This document shows positions 15,332-26,706 of a stretch of DNA of 32,500 nucleotides, piece after piece. Position 1 is the first letter of the stretch. Each line of letters begins with the position of its first letter. The notes under the pieces were generated by a model that worked only from the letters and a program-made list of their open reading frames with translations, was not told the DNA's origin and searched no databases. A program made the translations under genes and the position numbers. Source of the stretch: Conus ventricosus (lineage: Eukaryota > Mollusca > Gastropoda > Neogastropoda > Conidae). The stretch is taken from NCBI GenBank assembly GCA_018398815.1, contig CM031626.1, positions 40,346,099 to 40,378,598 on the forward strand, in the 5' to 3' direction.

Positions 15332-16023
15332 GCGGTTGATTTCAGTAAACTACTTTCACGAAGTGCAACCTGCAGCAGTACACCTTTCCAGCAGGCAGGC
15401 AGTCAGTTCTAATTTAGATGAGCACCATTCAGACATTTTAGAATACATAGGGGTAGTATTGTACATAAATAGAAAAGCAGTTGAAGAGACAAAATAAGAG
15501 CAAGGCAGTTCATTTTGACATAGTTCAGTGTCTCAAACAAGACCAGGTAGAGGAGGCAGGAGCATCAAGCGAACGCCCCAAAACAATGACATCTGTTCTG
15601 GACAGAGGGGGTCTAGTACACGTCAGACCTTCTGTGACGCGCTATTAGAAGCAGTTAGAATGTACGTACAGATCAAAGTGCTCCACCAGCGACTGTTCCA
15701 GTGACAAATTTGTTAGGGAATGTTTAGGCAATGAAGATATGACACATCTTTCTACAACATCACCTACGACTGCACTGCTGAAGAGGAAGACAAAGAGTAT
15801 GTTCTAGAAATATTCTCCTGTTATTTCACAAAATCAGAATACATCACACATGCAAAGATATAAAAGATATGCACAAGTCACAGAAGCATCTTCCAGGAAA
15901 ACAGAAAGGGCTAAGGAAAACACTGAAGGCAGGAGCTGCATGCACTGACAATAGTAGTCAGATTTGAAAATTCACTCATTTGTGTATAGGTGCTGAAATT
16001 TTGCTTTGTATAGTGAAACACAC

Positions 16024-16029
16024 TTTATT
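16024..16029 (-). promoter_or_regulatory. AATAAA polyadenylation signal for the P-type transposase
   Basis: The minus strand reads AATAAA here, about 90 bp after the transposase stop codon at 16,117. Position and sequence suit a 3' end signal. This is inference from placement. Confidence 0.45.
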
Positions 16030-16116
16030 CTATACAGCAAAACATAAGAGTTTAGTTGGCACAAAAAAAAATTGACTCCAATTAAGGGTCTACTCCATTT
16101 TCTTGTTAAAAACATT

Positions 16117-18449
16117 CTAGTAACAGCTGCTTCTGATGGTGCCAGTGAAAAACGAGTTAGATAGTGAAGTTAAGGCATACAGGCTGTCTGACTCATTCAG
16201 TTTGTTTTCTTTTTTTTTCAAAGGACTGTTGCTGATTGTGATCTCAGTGTGTGGTCTTTTTCCTTTCTCAACGTTTCTTTTGGTTGCAATGTCAGTGCAA
16301 GTGTCTCTGCAGTCTGATTTTATTTTCTTGATAGCCGAATGATACAAATTTGGATTCTCACTTCTTTGACTGATACCCCTGTGCCTGCCAAAGTGAGCTT
16401 CGATTGGATCCTGACAAAATTTGTTGCTGAGTATGAACCGAACTCCATGTTGAAGCAGATATTGTGCCACTTCATTGAAAGATTTGATGGTCGTGACCAA
16501 ACCTTTGTAGGTTTGGTGTGTCAAGAACATTTTTGCTCTGTCAGCAGCACTGAAATTTCCTGGTCGTGTGCGAAAGGATCTTTCCAGTTTCGAGGTAAGT
16601 CAGAAAGGCTGTGCAGGAAATGAAACGTGGATATCTCCTCTGGTGTACGGTTTCAGGTCATCCTTGCGCTTTTCACGTGCGTCATCAAAAGATCTGCGTT
16701 CAAGCAATCAAAAAATCTGTCCATTAACAAAATGAACCTGGCTGTCTCACTGCTGCCATCACCACCATGAACTTCAAGGACACGCCCAACTCTGTTGCTA
16801 AGGACTTGTGCCGCTAATTTAACGTTCATCATTGAGTGGGCTGTGAGGTAGATGTGGTCACAAGTCAGTTTGGTCCGTGTCAGTCCTCTTGCACTTTCAC
16901 CACTATACACGTCTTTGATCTGCTGCCACATCAGCTCTTTGCCATTGTTCCATAGCAGCACTGGCTTACCATATCCACTTCTGTACAAATATTCCTGACA
17001 GTTTTCACTAGATGTGGCACATCCGAAAAGAAATAGATATTATCTGTCAGGAGCAAAGAAGTTTAATGTTTTGTGGCAAATCTCATTAGCTCGCCCGTGA
17101 AGCTGATAGAGATGTTGGTTGGGAGAGGCCTTGTCGCTGGTAGACGCTATCACCTTAAGTTGGCATGTTTCCTCTAAGTGCCCTACAGCTTCCCAAAACA
17201 GTGGGTATATCTGGTCAGCTGTTGCAGTGCGTGTTCCGAAGTAGCCCATACTCATCTTCAGACTGCTGTTGACACCAACGACATAGAACACAAGGACATG
17301 GCTGGCAAAGACAGTGTGACAGTTTGGCCGCTCTTTCCACTGACTAATGTTGACAAATCCAACTAACTCATCTGTTTTGCTGTCAAAAACGAGGTCTTCT
17401 TTTATGGACATTTCATCGTGCAAAAGCACAACAAACGTTCACAGTCTGGAAGATGTTTCGCAGGCTGATTTTATTTCTTCTAAGACTTCCGGATGAAATC
17501 CTTCTGTAGGGTGAATGCAGTTCGTGTAATCTCTTAATGTAGATTCACCAGGAAGTTTCAGAACTCCAGTGTCCCGTAAGGGTTTGTATGCAGCACGACT
17601 CTGCTGTGAAGCAACAGTGCCAGCCTGATCATCATAGGATGCCATTTCATCCCCTTTTCTCCTTTTGTTTTGAAAGCTTTTGCCTGCTCTTCCCAGAACA
17701 TTCTGGCAAGAGGATCTGACGGGGGCTGCTGTTCAAAACTGAGGTCATGCTGTCATTGCAATTCCTTGGAGACTGGCACAGAATCTGTAATCACTTTCTG
17801 TTTAAACAGTTCTACTCTTTTTGCAGTTTTCTCTCATGCAGACGAGCTGCTTTCAGTGCTATCTTCAGTTTATCTTTGGAAGCAGTGCGCAGGGGATCAT
17901 GTGCATGTAATGGTCTAGCAGCTGTTGCCTTTGACTTTGAAGTTGTTTTGTCAACATCTTTTCAACTGTTCACAGTTTTTGCACAAGGTTTTGTCAGAGA
18001 GGAGAAGGCAATTCAGCTGAACGAAACACATGTTTTGCTACAGTGATTGTTTTGCTCTAATCATATATGTGTGTTCTGTGCAAATAGTGCTTGTCTGTGA
18101 AAGCTGCAATTGGTGGTGAGGTGGAGAAATCTTGAAGTTCTGGGTTTGTAACACCCGTACAGACATTGAGGGTAGAAAGCTCTTGTAAATAGGTATGCAA
18201 ACGAACCTGTTCTAAATGTCTACTGAGATTAGCTGCAGGTAAGCCAAGCACATGGACAGTAGAGGACAGATCAGAGGAAATGGACACATGAATCTTCACA
18301 GTGAATCTGTTTATAATTCTACTGAAATGTAGTTTTCTCGTCATTCTAGACGTGTCCAAGGTGCAGGCAGCCGAAGTGGAGTCTTTCCTCAGGTCTTTAA
18401 GTGTGAAGTAGCACACTCTCTGGGGTTCTGGAGGAGGTTCCCGTTGCAT
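16117..18449 (-). CDS. P-element (THAP9-like) transposase, catalytic exon
   Basis: Minus strand. The acceptor TTTTGTTCCAG (AG at 18,450-18,451) precedes a reading with TLKDLRKD and VTNPELQDF, followed by a Cys pair (LCKNCEQLK) and a basic helix (KLKIALKAARLHERKL). The P-family core starts at FWEEQAKAF and GMKWHPMMIR (17,627-17,647), then LPGESTLRDYT, LLHDEMSIKEDLVFD (first catalytic Asp, about 17,416), STSDKASPNQ (second Asp, about 17,134), SDVPHLVKT (about 17,000-17,026), LLWNNGKELMW, the GTP-insertion-like FILLMDRFFDCLN, and FCQDPIEAHFGRHR (Asp and Glu near 16,409 and 16,400). All acidic catalytic positions are kept. The frame shifts several times. An apparent stop at 17,439 vanishes if the adjoining T run is one base longer. 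It would excise and reinsert the element using GTP as cofactor. Confidence 0.88.
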
Positions 18450-19501
18450 CTGGAACAAAAGGATATGGGTTTGTAGTTGCCTGTTTTCGGCTTACATGCA
18501 TATATATATGTGATGCGCTCCACAAAGGTACATTCATTGTCCTGTGTTTCGTATGACAGAATTCGCCCAGACTACTAAGTTTATATTGGAATTTGCTGCC
18601 CGAATTGGGGGGTACTGACTTTAAAAAATGTAAAAAATAAACTAATGGATAAAAAGACTTCAAATTTTCAGAAAAAATCTATGGAAAGCTGAACTTTGGT
18701 TTGCACTTGTTATTTTAGGGGGATGTGAAAATATTTTTATGGCTCAACACTCACACACCTGATTTTACCTGGGAAAACACACCTACGTCAGTGAAATAGG
18801 TGACAGACAGGCAATACAACACCATCAAACTTTATAACACCTACCTTTTTGGTGGCAAGTGGTCAGGTTCACCATCTGAAAAGAACTGATGGGTGTTGTG
18901 AGGTGTTAGTAGTTACACAGGTAGCTAGGAATATACGCGAAATTTTTGTGACGCTTTTAAGTCACATAGCAGTTACATAGCAGGAAAAAAATAAAATAAA
19001 AAAAATAAGAAGTCAAAATCATACCATATTTACTGAAAATGTATTGGAGTGCATGCTTGTTGATCTGCATGAGTTAGTTTGTGTTTGTGAGAAAAAGAAT
19101 TCCTATGGCTGATAATATTTCTAACTATATACAGGTGTTAGTAGGAAGGAAGAGAGGCAGGCATCACAACACAAAACAACACTCAAATATTTTGTTGTTA
19201 CTCACCATATGGTTCCAGATGTAATGAATTATATAATCCAAATGTGATCACACACAAACAACACAATCACTGGAAATGTTCTTGCTTTTGATCACTTTTG
19301 TCACACACAGATCACCGACATGAAATTTTCTTTCCGTTGTGCACTTTTCTTACATGCACAAATTCCAGTACTTTTGTATGTGGCACTTTCAATATTTAGT
19401 CAACCCAAAAACAGTCTGTACAAAACAAAAATGACAAAGTCCAGTCCTTGATTTAGTCAAGTATCAGGTGTACTGCTAGGAATGAGTGTGTAGGAACCTA
19501 C
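18450..19501 (-). other. Transposase intron 2, left part; no other gene recognised
   Basis: AT-rich intronic sequence between the catalytic exon and the piggyBac-like gene. One end of the piggyBac element should lie here. I could not find a TTAA with CCC-type terminal repeat that pairs with a partner right of 23,360. Confidence 0.45.
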
Positions 19502-19903
19502 TCACTGCTGGTGAAAAGAAAAAAAGCAGCCACGATCCTTGCACAAAGCCACCTTACACATCACACACTCATGTGTTGACTGGATGGCATTGCCTGCTGG
19601 GGTTTTCCTGCCTTCCTTCTTGCAACAGACACAGTCCTTCTTGCCTCTGGCAGACTGGATTTTGGAAGGAGTGTGTTTGTGCTTGTCTGGATTGTCATGA
19701 ACGACGGGACGGCCGATCCGTTTTCGACCCTTGAAACCATTCACCATGCCCATGACAATCTCAGTGTGAAAATCCACATGCAGTTTCAGTGGGGCATCTG
19801 CAGAGTTTTTGTAGATTACAAAGGCATTTACTGCAGCAGTGTCCAGGCAGAAGAAGAACACATATTTCCACCACTTCATGAATTTCTGCTTGGAACAATA
19901 ATA
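19502..19903 (-). CDS. piggyBac-like transposase, C-terminal segment
   Basis: Minus strand. The reading resumes after the inner insertion as CSKQKFMKWWKYVFFF, then LDTAAVNAFVIYK, the conserved helix after the last catalytic Asp pair. It ends with a Cys-rich domain (CVCCKKEGRKT, then THECVMCKVALCKDRGCF), the C-terminal zinc-binding region of piggyBac transposases that recognises the element's ends. Joining TAT-TAT from the right segment directly to TGTTCC here gives SYY followed by eight residues and WWKY, the spacing known for the family. Stop at 19,502. Confidence 0.9.
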   Translation of the reverse strand, partial: YYCSKQKFMKWWKYVFFFCLDTAAVNAFVIYKNSADAPLKLHVDFHTEIVMGMVNGFKGRKRIGRPVVHDNPDKHKHTPSKIQSARGKKDCVCCKKEGRKTPAGNAIQSTHECVMCKVALCKDRGCFFSFHQQ

Positions 19904-19948
19904 CAGGGGGGAAAGTTGGGAATCCTGAAAATAAGGAAAATGTATGCC

Positions 19949-20030
19949 GGGGGTCCAGGCGGCCGCAGAGGCCCCCTGGCGGGGTCAAGGGGCAGCGCCC
20001 CCTTGTGGGGGTTCAGGGGGCGCAAAGCTG
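19949..20030. repeat. GC-rich G-run/C-run block inside the 2.1-kb element
   Basis: Alternating G runs and C runs such as GCCGGGGGTCCAGG, GAGGCCCCCTGG and GGGGCAGCGCCCCC can form several short stems. It stands out from the AT-rich sequence that follows. Its position 45 bp inside one terminus suggests a subterminal structural element. Confidence 0.6.
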
Positions 20031-20817
20031 AAGCAAATTTTAAAATTGTACTACCATTTGGAGCAATTTCATGCTATTTCCAGCTAAAAAATACCAATAA
20101 TATGAGTACCAATTATTTTAGGTAAAAGGTTAACTTCACTTGACCATACAGTAAGTCTTAAGATTTTCATATTTCCATAATTTCAACACTGCATTATTAA
20201 CACAAATAAACCCTTACACTCGAGTCAACAGTCACACACACACACACACTGATCTAACATGGATGACATAACCAATATTCACTTAAATTTTAATCCTCAC
20301 ACAGCCTATAAATGTGATTCCACAGAGTTGACTGATTAATTTGATTTCTCTGTAGAATAAAATTTACAAGATGTATAAGGATTGAGACATGTGAATCACT
20401 TTTCCTCCCTTTTCATGCTCATACAAAACTTTCAGCAATATACAAATAACCTTTCTATTAGTATTACCAAATCATTTATTCATAAAAATATGATAAAATT
20501 AATATAAAAATAAAATTAAAAAAAAATAAAAATTAATGATTTACATGCTATGAGTTCATGCACAAATGATCAAGATATATCTCCACATAAAACTAGACAT
20601 CTACAGTATATGATTATAGAACACACCAAGATCCAACTCTTTAGAGTACAGTTTCTTAACTAAAAGCATACATCAATGATCAGTAACAAAAGTAGCTTGA
20701 TTTTTAATACAGGTTCACATACAGTAACAAATTATAATTACAACTTGTACCTGAGCAGATACAGCATTTGTGACCTGTGAAGGTTTGGCTACTTGTCCAT
20801 TCATTCCAATCTCAGAC

Positions 20818-20906
20818 TCAGAGCTTGAACTTTAACTTGAATGAAAGTCATAATAAAAAAAAAAGTCTCAGAGCTAGAACTTTAACTTAAATGAAAGTCA
20901 AAATAC
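20818..20906 (+). repeat. Two copies of a 39-bp motif
   Basis: CTCAGAGCTTGAACTTTAAC and CTCAGAGCTAGAACTTTAAC begin about 49 bp apart, each followed by TTGAATGAAAGTCA or TTAAATGAAAGTCA. The match is over 90 percent by eye, so a local duplication within the 2.1-kb element. Confidence 0.85.
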
Positions 20907-20997
20907 AGAATAATTAATCAAGAAATGCATCAATTAATAAAGATGCTTTGTGGGCTTAGCTGACAAACATCATGAATAATAAAGCATCTGCACAACA

Positions 20998-21700
20998 TTA
21001 TTCAGTTTTGCTACGTTTTTTGGAAAAGAAACTTCTTATATCAGACTCTTTTGTGACTGATTTTCTTTTACAGATTCCTTTTCTCTCAAGGTTGACCTTA
21101 GGTACCTGCTTCGGCAGACAAACCACAAAGTGGTTTGGTCCCCATCCTGTCTCAGGGACACGAGGGAGACACTTCCCATGAATATTGGACCACATTATGC
21201 CAGGGGTTTCAGAGACTTTGTCTTTTTCAAGTGCAACATCCCGAGGATATACATGGGAATTGAGATGGCGGCGCACAGTGTGACCAGCATATTTGGGATA
21301 GATTGAAAACAGAGGCGTCTTCAATATGCTGGACACAGCATGGACCTGCCACATTCCCATGTATGACCCAGGTTTGCTTGCCACCAAGGTTTCTCTTCGA
21401 ACACTTCACGAACGAATACTGGTGTAAGGACTTCTAAATGGTAATGTTCAGAATATTGGGCATAGGTCCAAAAGCAGCCTTTTTCCAGTCCTGCTGTATT
21501 TGATAACCTTCCCGCACGCGACGCAAAAACATCTCTCCGGGCCTTTCCGTTTTCCGACACCACACACGATGTTCCTCCCCTTTGCCGATTTCGCCGTCTT
21601 TGTTTGGGCCTCTCTCGTCCAGCCAATTCCACGTCCATTTGTTTTTTACGCCGCTATCCACTTCACTGGCTCGCTTGTCGCCTTCATTTATGTAAGGCAT
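20998..21700 (-). CDS. Zinc-finger / OTU-vertnin-like domain protein with PIP-box-like tail
   Basis: Minus strand, ATG at 21,700. The N-terminus has NKWTWNWLDERG and CRKTERPGEMF. If the following TTTTT is read as TTTT, the next residues are CVACGKVIKYSRTGKKAAF and then YAQYSEHYH, a C-x2-C...H-type finger. After a second shift comes GSYMGMWQVHAVSSILKTPL, FSIYPKY, IMWSN and WGPNHFVVCLP. This layout resembles the OTU-like/vertnin-type domain found in many invertebrate proteins, here without an obvious nucleophile Cys but with the NHF histidine. The end reads ESDIRSFFSKKRSKTE, close to a PCNA-binding PIP box (Qxx[ILM]xxFF) with Glu for Gln. It contains no recognised transposase fold. Identification is from remembered family patterns, so moderate. 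Confidence 0.55.
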
Positions 21701-21980
21701 CGCGATTTTTTCCGCGAAAGCATCCAACACATAGAAGAAACAGGCGAAGGAACACGTGTGGTGGTCACAGGCACTGGCGAAAACAAAACGGAAACCAACT
21801 TCCGGTCGGTCGATCGGATAATACGGAACGGCGCGAAGTCGAAACTTTGATTCGGTAGTGGAGTTGCTGGTCGGAAAACGGAACGGAATAAAAAAAAAAT
21901 TTTCGAAATTAAGGAAATTCCGATTTGTAAATTTCCAAAATAAGGATTTTCCGATTTCCGAGCGGTAACTTTCCCCCCTG

Positions 21981-23359
21981 ATAATATGATCGCAATTGAT
22001 CATGCTTGTCAACACCATTGTAGTTCTTGGTGTAATCAGCAACAGCCAGGGGCCTAGAATACCTGGCTTTTTCAACACCCCCTGCACCTTTTCTGACAAG
22101 CTCTCCATCGGTTCCATCATGGACAGAAGTAAGAAGGGTGACCTTACGACGGTCAAACCAAGCAACAGCCTGAAGCTTGCCCTTCAAATCACCATAGCCA
22201 ATCTCACGAAACCAGCGCTTTGTGTCCCCAGACTTTTTGACACATTTTGCTGGCTTCATATCCTGTGGCAGACCCTTCCTGTTATTTCGCACAGTCCCAC
22301 ATACCAAGGTTTTCTTCTGAAACAGATACTGAATGAGGGGGACTGACGTGAAATAATTATCAAAGTAGATGGTGTGCCACTTGAAATAATGGGGTTCTGA
22401 CAAGTGTTTGACAACACGATCCCCTAGGGCATCACCTGTCCCAGCAGGCACATCATTGGTCTTCCCAGTATATACTGAATAATTCAGCATATAAAAAGAA
22501 TCGGCATCACACAAAGCCCACACCTTGAGGCCCCACTTCGTTGGTTTTTGCAGGCAAGTACTGCAGAAAACCACAACGACCCTTGAACTTGATCATTGCC
22601 TCATCTACTGTGATGTTTTGCCCAGGTAGAAACTGCATAGCAAAACATTCTTGTGTCATGGAAATGAGAGGTCTGACTTTGAACAGGGGGTCATACCCAG
22701 CCTGACCTCTGGGAACAAACTGAGTAGTATCAGCGAGGTGAAAATACTGGTTCAGCTGTTCAAACCTGTTCTTCGACATGACACTTGACACCCAAACATT
22801 GAAGAAAGGAGAAGAATCTTTCCAATAAAAATCACGATGAGGAACAGGGCCATGTTCATAAACATGAGAAGACCAACAAAAGCTCTGATTTCATCCACAG
22901 TGGTTGGCTGAAACTTATCCTCAGGAAGACCAGCAGCCGTGAGCGTTTGTCTTGCATACAGGTTGGTTTCCCTGACCATGAGATGGAATGCGTCCAAAGG
23001 AAAAACAAGTGAAAAATAATCAAAAGGTGTTCGAAGATTCACTTGTGGATGTGGGGGGCCCTGTATGCATCAAACACACGAACTTCAGTCCGAAAGTCGT
23101 CGTTTGACCACTGCGATGACTGTGCACATCCACCGACATCAGTAGCACCTGCGTCACCTGCGTCGCCTATGTCCGAGTCCGAGTCACTGTCACTACTCCC
23201 ATTCACTCCTTCTGCAACTTCATAGTCACTGTCGCTGTCTGCAGAGTCGAGATCAATGTCCGATTCATTCCAGTCGTTATTATCGGTCGGCAACACATTC
23301 ATATTGAACATTTGGTCCACAGTCAAGCTCATGTCACTATCGCTGTCAGAGTGCGACAT
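21981..23359 (-). CDS. piggyBac-like transposase, N-terminal and catalytic segment
   Basis: Minus strand, ATG at 23,359, chosen because the acidic leader MSHSDSDSDMSLTVDQMF starts there and upstream codons look non-coding. An acidic Ser/Asp-rich N-terminus is followed by TPFDYFSLVFPLDAF, DEIRAFVGLLMFM, VMSKNRFEQLNQYFHLAD and then the DDE core: ITVDEAMIKFKGR (Asp about 22,604), IYFDNYFTSVPL (about 22,360), and GVDKHDQLRSYY (about 22,012 and 22,003). All four catalytic aspartates are kept. At least three one-base shifts occur, at CCCCCC near 23,056, CCC near 22,850 and AAAAA near 22,550. Correcting those runs gives a continuous frame. The gene is cut at SYY by the 2.1-kb element. The enzyme would cut and paste at TTAA sites. 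Confidence 0.92.
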
Positions 23360-23981
23360 TTTGAACGTCGTCGGAAGTCGATGGGATGACCAAAATAATC
23401 GATAAAAAATCAAAACAGCCACGAACCGCTCTTGCAAATGGCGCCGAGAAAGGTGTGAAAGGCCCGGATAACGACCGGTTTGTCTTATTACTGTAGTCAA
23501 CCCAAATACGGGAGGCACACCGAGACAATCACCCTACTGACGAACGGGCGGTATAGGGCGATCAGGAGCCTGAGGGTCGGGCGGAATAGGGCGGAACGGG
23601 GTAGAAAGGAGTCATTTTGAAGATTTTGAGATTTGGCACAGTCAGAAACTAGAGAAATTAAGCTTCACAATGAATGCTTGGTTTTGTTTTAGGTTTATTA
23701 AAACCAAAGTTATAGTAGTTTATATCCAGCTAGTAGCAAGGCGGCCATTTTGAGAAAATGCCTGTTAAAGTTGACAGAGCAATCTTGAGAAAAACCCTTA
23801 GCAACAGGGGTAACTTTATAGTCGAATTGAGCTATAAGACTTCACAATATGAATTTTAAGGGTTTAAAAGTTGCCAAAAATGCGAAAAACCCAAAATCCA
23901 TAAAAAAAGATCAAACCACCTTTTCAAGCCCGTAGGCCAAATCGCTCTCAGCGACTTAGTGTACCCTTCGTGGGAGCGCGT

Positions 23982-24021
<40 letters not shown>

Positions 24022-24287
24022 TGTTCATTTGTGCATATTATACCTGTAAGAAAAAACAGATACATACATTATAGATTCATTCATTATAGATACATACACT
24101 ATAGATTCATTATGTAGATACATTACACCTGTGCAACAAAGCATGCTCTTCAATTGCTCCAGTAATATTATTTGTACATACATGTTTTGAATTCTGCGAT
24201 CATTTTCCTTTCTTTTCTCTTTCCGTTTTGATGACAAAATATACCGTAAATGACTTTACTGGATATAAATTTTATGTTTTTGCTTAC
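23360..24287 (-). other. piggyBac upstream region and transposase intron 2, right part
   Basis: 23,530-23,615 has several GGGCGG/TAGGG motifs. 23,620-23,980 is AT-rich. An (AT)n tract lies at 23,983-24,016. AAGGGTTTAA near 23,860 is the closest thing to a piggyBac right end but is not an exact GGG-TTAA terminus. No further exon recognised. Confidence 0.45.
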
Positions 24288-24391
24288 CGATGGTTTCCTT
24301 TCTGTTGGTTTTGGAGTTTCAATTGTCCTGACCGGGATGTACTCAGTGGGCAGGCTGCCTTCAATGAGTCTCCTCAGTTTCCCACCAGGAC
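24288..24391 (-). CDS. P-type transposase exon 2 (post-THAP motif)
   Basis: Minus strand. The exon follows CTATGTTTCTAG and ends at CCATCG|GTAAGC. It encodes PGGKLRRLIEGSLPTEYIP and then ETPKPTERKPS. GSLPTEYIP sits where THAP proteins carry the AVPTIF-type motif shortly after the zinc finger. The exon begins with two bases that complete the Gly codon left by exon 1, and its end is in phase 0 with the catalytic exon at 18,449. The intron after it now holds the piggyBac-like gene. Confidence 0.75.
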
Positions 24392-24510
24392 CTAGAAACA
24401 TAGGAGGAATATTTCTGTATGTAAATACAAAATTATTGTTTTGCATATCAAAGCAAGGAACTTTGGTCATCTGATACCAAATAATAAGAATGACTCCTTA
24501 ACCTCTGTGT

Positions 24511-24550
24511 TTGTGTGTGTATATATAATGTATGTAATATATATATAATA

Positions 24551-24581
<31 letters not shown>

Positions 24582-24596
24582 GTGTGGTGTGTGTGT

Positions 24597-24646
<50 letters not shown>

Positions 24647-24915
24647 GAGAGAGAGAGAGACAGAGAGAGACAGAGAGAGGTCTAAAAGGCTTGTAGTCTA
24701 CTGATGAAACCTGTGACATATTGGCTTGACTACATCATGCAAGTTCAAGAGTACATGTACATGAATTACTTTTTGTGTGTTAAACAAAAAGACGATGTGT
24801 TCTGCCTTTACCGTGACTTCAGAAATTACCACGCACACACATAAACATGCACTGACACACACACATAAACATACCTCCCTCTCTCTCTCTCATCTCTCTC
24901 TCTCTCTCTCTCTTT

Positions 24916-24981
<66 letters not shown>

Positions 24982-24990
24982 CACACACAC
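24511..24990. repeat. (AT)n, (GT)n, (GA)n, (CA)n and (CT)n microsatellites
   Basis: Short GT and AT tracts (24,511-24,562) lead into GT (24,563-24,596) and GA (24,598-24,680). A second group follows: CA (24,833-24,870), CT (24,881-24,971) and CA (24,972-24,994). The CT/CA group abuts the truncated 5' end of LINE B. Confidence 0.93.
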
Positions 24991-25009
24991 ACAGAGAATG
25001 GAAACTGTT

Positions 25010-26706
25010 TACTTCAATGAGCGGCCCTTGTAAAACAACCACGTTCCTGGCAAGCTCTTAAAATTAATGTGCCAATGAATTGAGTGAGGTATACCAATTA
25101 CTTTACCAAGCTTCACTGGACCAGGAGTAATACCTGATGAGTGGCGAGACGCGAGCATTGTTCCCTTATTCAAAAAGGGTGACAAAACAAAAGCAGAGAA
25201 CTATAGACCTGTATCTCTTACATCCATATCAGCTAAACTACTTGAACACATAATATATAGTAGCATAATGGACCATCTTGACAAATATGACTTCTTAAAT
25301 AACTCCCAGCATGGTTTTAGACAGCGAAGGAGTTGTGAGACTCAACTTATAACAACTCTCAATGATTTTAAACAACAGACAGCAAATAGATGCAATTTTA
25401 TTAGACTTTCTAAAGCCTTTGATAAGGTTGACCATGAGGGCCTGCTGCTTAAATTAGAACACATTGGCATTGGCGGTTCTTTGCTAAAATGGGCTAGATC
25501 ATTCCTCGTTGGGAGAACGCAGAAAGTTGTTGTGGAAGGGTCGTCATCCCATTGTAAACCAGTCTTGTCAGGTGTACCACAGGGAACTGTTCTGGGGCCC
25601 TTGTATTTTCTTAATTTATATAAATGACATAAGTAAAATCTCTCTCCTGGAACTACTATAAGGCTTTTTGCAGATGACAGTTTAGTATATAGAACAATCA
25701 AAGCAAGAATGATACTCGCATTCTACAAGAAGATCTAAACGCTTTACAAGAGTGGGAAAGAAATTGGAAATGGAATTTCATCCCCAAAAGTGCCAAGTGT
25801 TGCGTATATGTAACAAACGCTCACCAATTAGATCAGATTATTCTATCCATAATACTATTCTTAAAGAAACTAATGCTGCAAAATATTTAGGCGTGATTAA
25901 GATAGTCGTCTCAAATGGAAAGAACATTACAATTTAGTATGTAAGAAAGCAAATAACATCTTAGCTTTCTTATACAGGAATATCAATGACTGCCCCCAAA
26001 AGGTTAAAGACGACTGCTACAAAACACTGGTTAGACCAGTACTGGAATATGGTTGCTCAGTTTGGGATCCTTACCATCTAAAGGACATTGATAACCTCGA
26101 AAAGATTCAGAAGAGAGCAGCACGGTTCGTAACAGGGAACCACATCAGAGAAAAGGGGAATACTAGGAAGAACATGAGGAAATATAGAATGGAAACCCTT
26201 AGAAGAGAGAAGAGCTTTTATTAAACTTAACACCTTTTTCAAAGGCAGAGCTAAAGTAATTGATATTCCAATGGAACAACTAGTATTGAATAAAAGTAGC
26301 ACCAGGAGTGGCGGTCAATGTTATACCATACCTGCATCAAATATTGACAGCCACTTACATTCTTTTTATCCCAGTTCTGTACGGCTGTGGAACTCACTGC
26401 CGGGTGCCATCAAGATTGCCACAAGTGCAATCTCATTCAAGGACAAATTGATTCGACAGTTTTGAGATCTGCATATTGACGATTTTCTATTTTTACTTCC
26501 CCATGATATTTATTATTACCTGGGCCTGAATTTGGCCATTGCTTTTAAATCGAGTGCGACCCCTTGTTGCCAAATTTGCTCCAGGGGCCAACAGTCAGAG
26601 TCGCACTGTTTATGTTATTTTATTTTATTTTTTAATATGCGCGCTGGTGACCTACTCGTTTTTGAGTGAACCAGTATTTTACTTTTAGGAAGAAGAAGAA
26701 GAAGAA
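25010..26706 (+). pseudogene. 5'-truncated Jockey/CR1-like LINE (LINE B) with (GAA)n tail
   Basis: Plus strand. The reading starts VPGKLLKL, CANELSEVYQLLYQASLDQ, GVIPDEWRDASIVPLFKKGDK (about 25,040-25,185), then NYRPVSLTSISAKLLE, SQHGFRQRRSCETQL, SKAFDKVDHEGLL, SGVPQGTVLGPL and FADDSLVY (25,667-25,690, both catalytic Asp kept). YGCSVWDPYHLKDIDNLEKI (about 26,050-26,110) and SSVRLWNSLPGAI follow, ending IRQF at 26,465. A roughly 230-bp 3' UTR ends in (GAA)n at 26,690-26,706. ORF1 and the endonuclease are missing. Frame shifts occur mostly at short T or C runs. It lies in intron 1 of the P-type transposase gene. Confidence 0.85.

Larger units (their letters stand above)
19904..21980 (-). mobile_element. 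2,077-bp DNA transposon inserted in the piggyBac gene
   Basis: Termini are the inverted 14-mers CAGGGGGGAAAGTT (19,904-19,917) and AACTTTCCCCCCTG (21,967-21,980). They are flanked by ATAATA at 19,898-19,903 and 21,981-21,986. Removing the element and one ATAATA restores the interrupted piggyBac frame with the family's normal spacing, so both boundaries and the six-base duplication are firm. Inside are an AT-rich half (20,040-20,990), a GC-rich block and one minus-strand coding region (20,998-21,700). I cannot assign the superfamily. No transposase core is visible, so it may be non-autonomous. Confidence 0.88.

Noticed and set aside
17438..17441. In-frame TGA as a true nonsense mutation in the P-type transposase
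   Set aside because: The neighbouring frame reads LPDCER into the same place, and one extra T in the adjoining run continues as FVVLLHDEM. A frameshift explains it better.
19673..20125. 150-residue plus-strand frame over the piggyBac end and inner element
   Set aside because: It crosses the exact boundary of the 2.1-kb insertion and lies antisense to conserved transposase residues.
23530..23870. piggyBac right terminus at AAGGGTTTAA
   Set aside because: No exact GGG-TTAA, and no matching inverted partner near 18,500-19,500.
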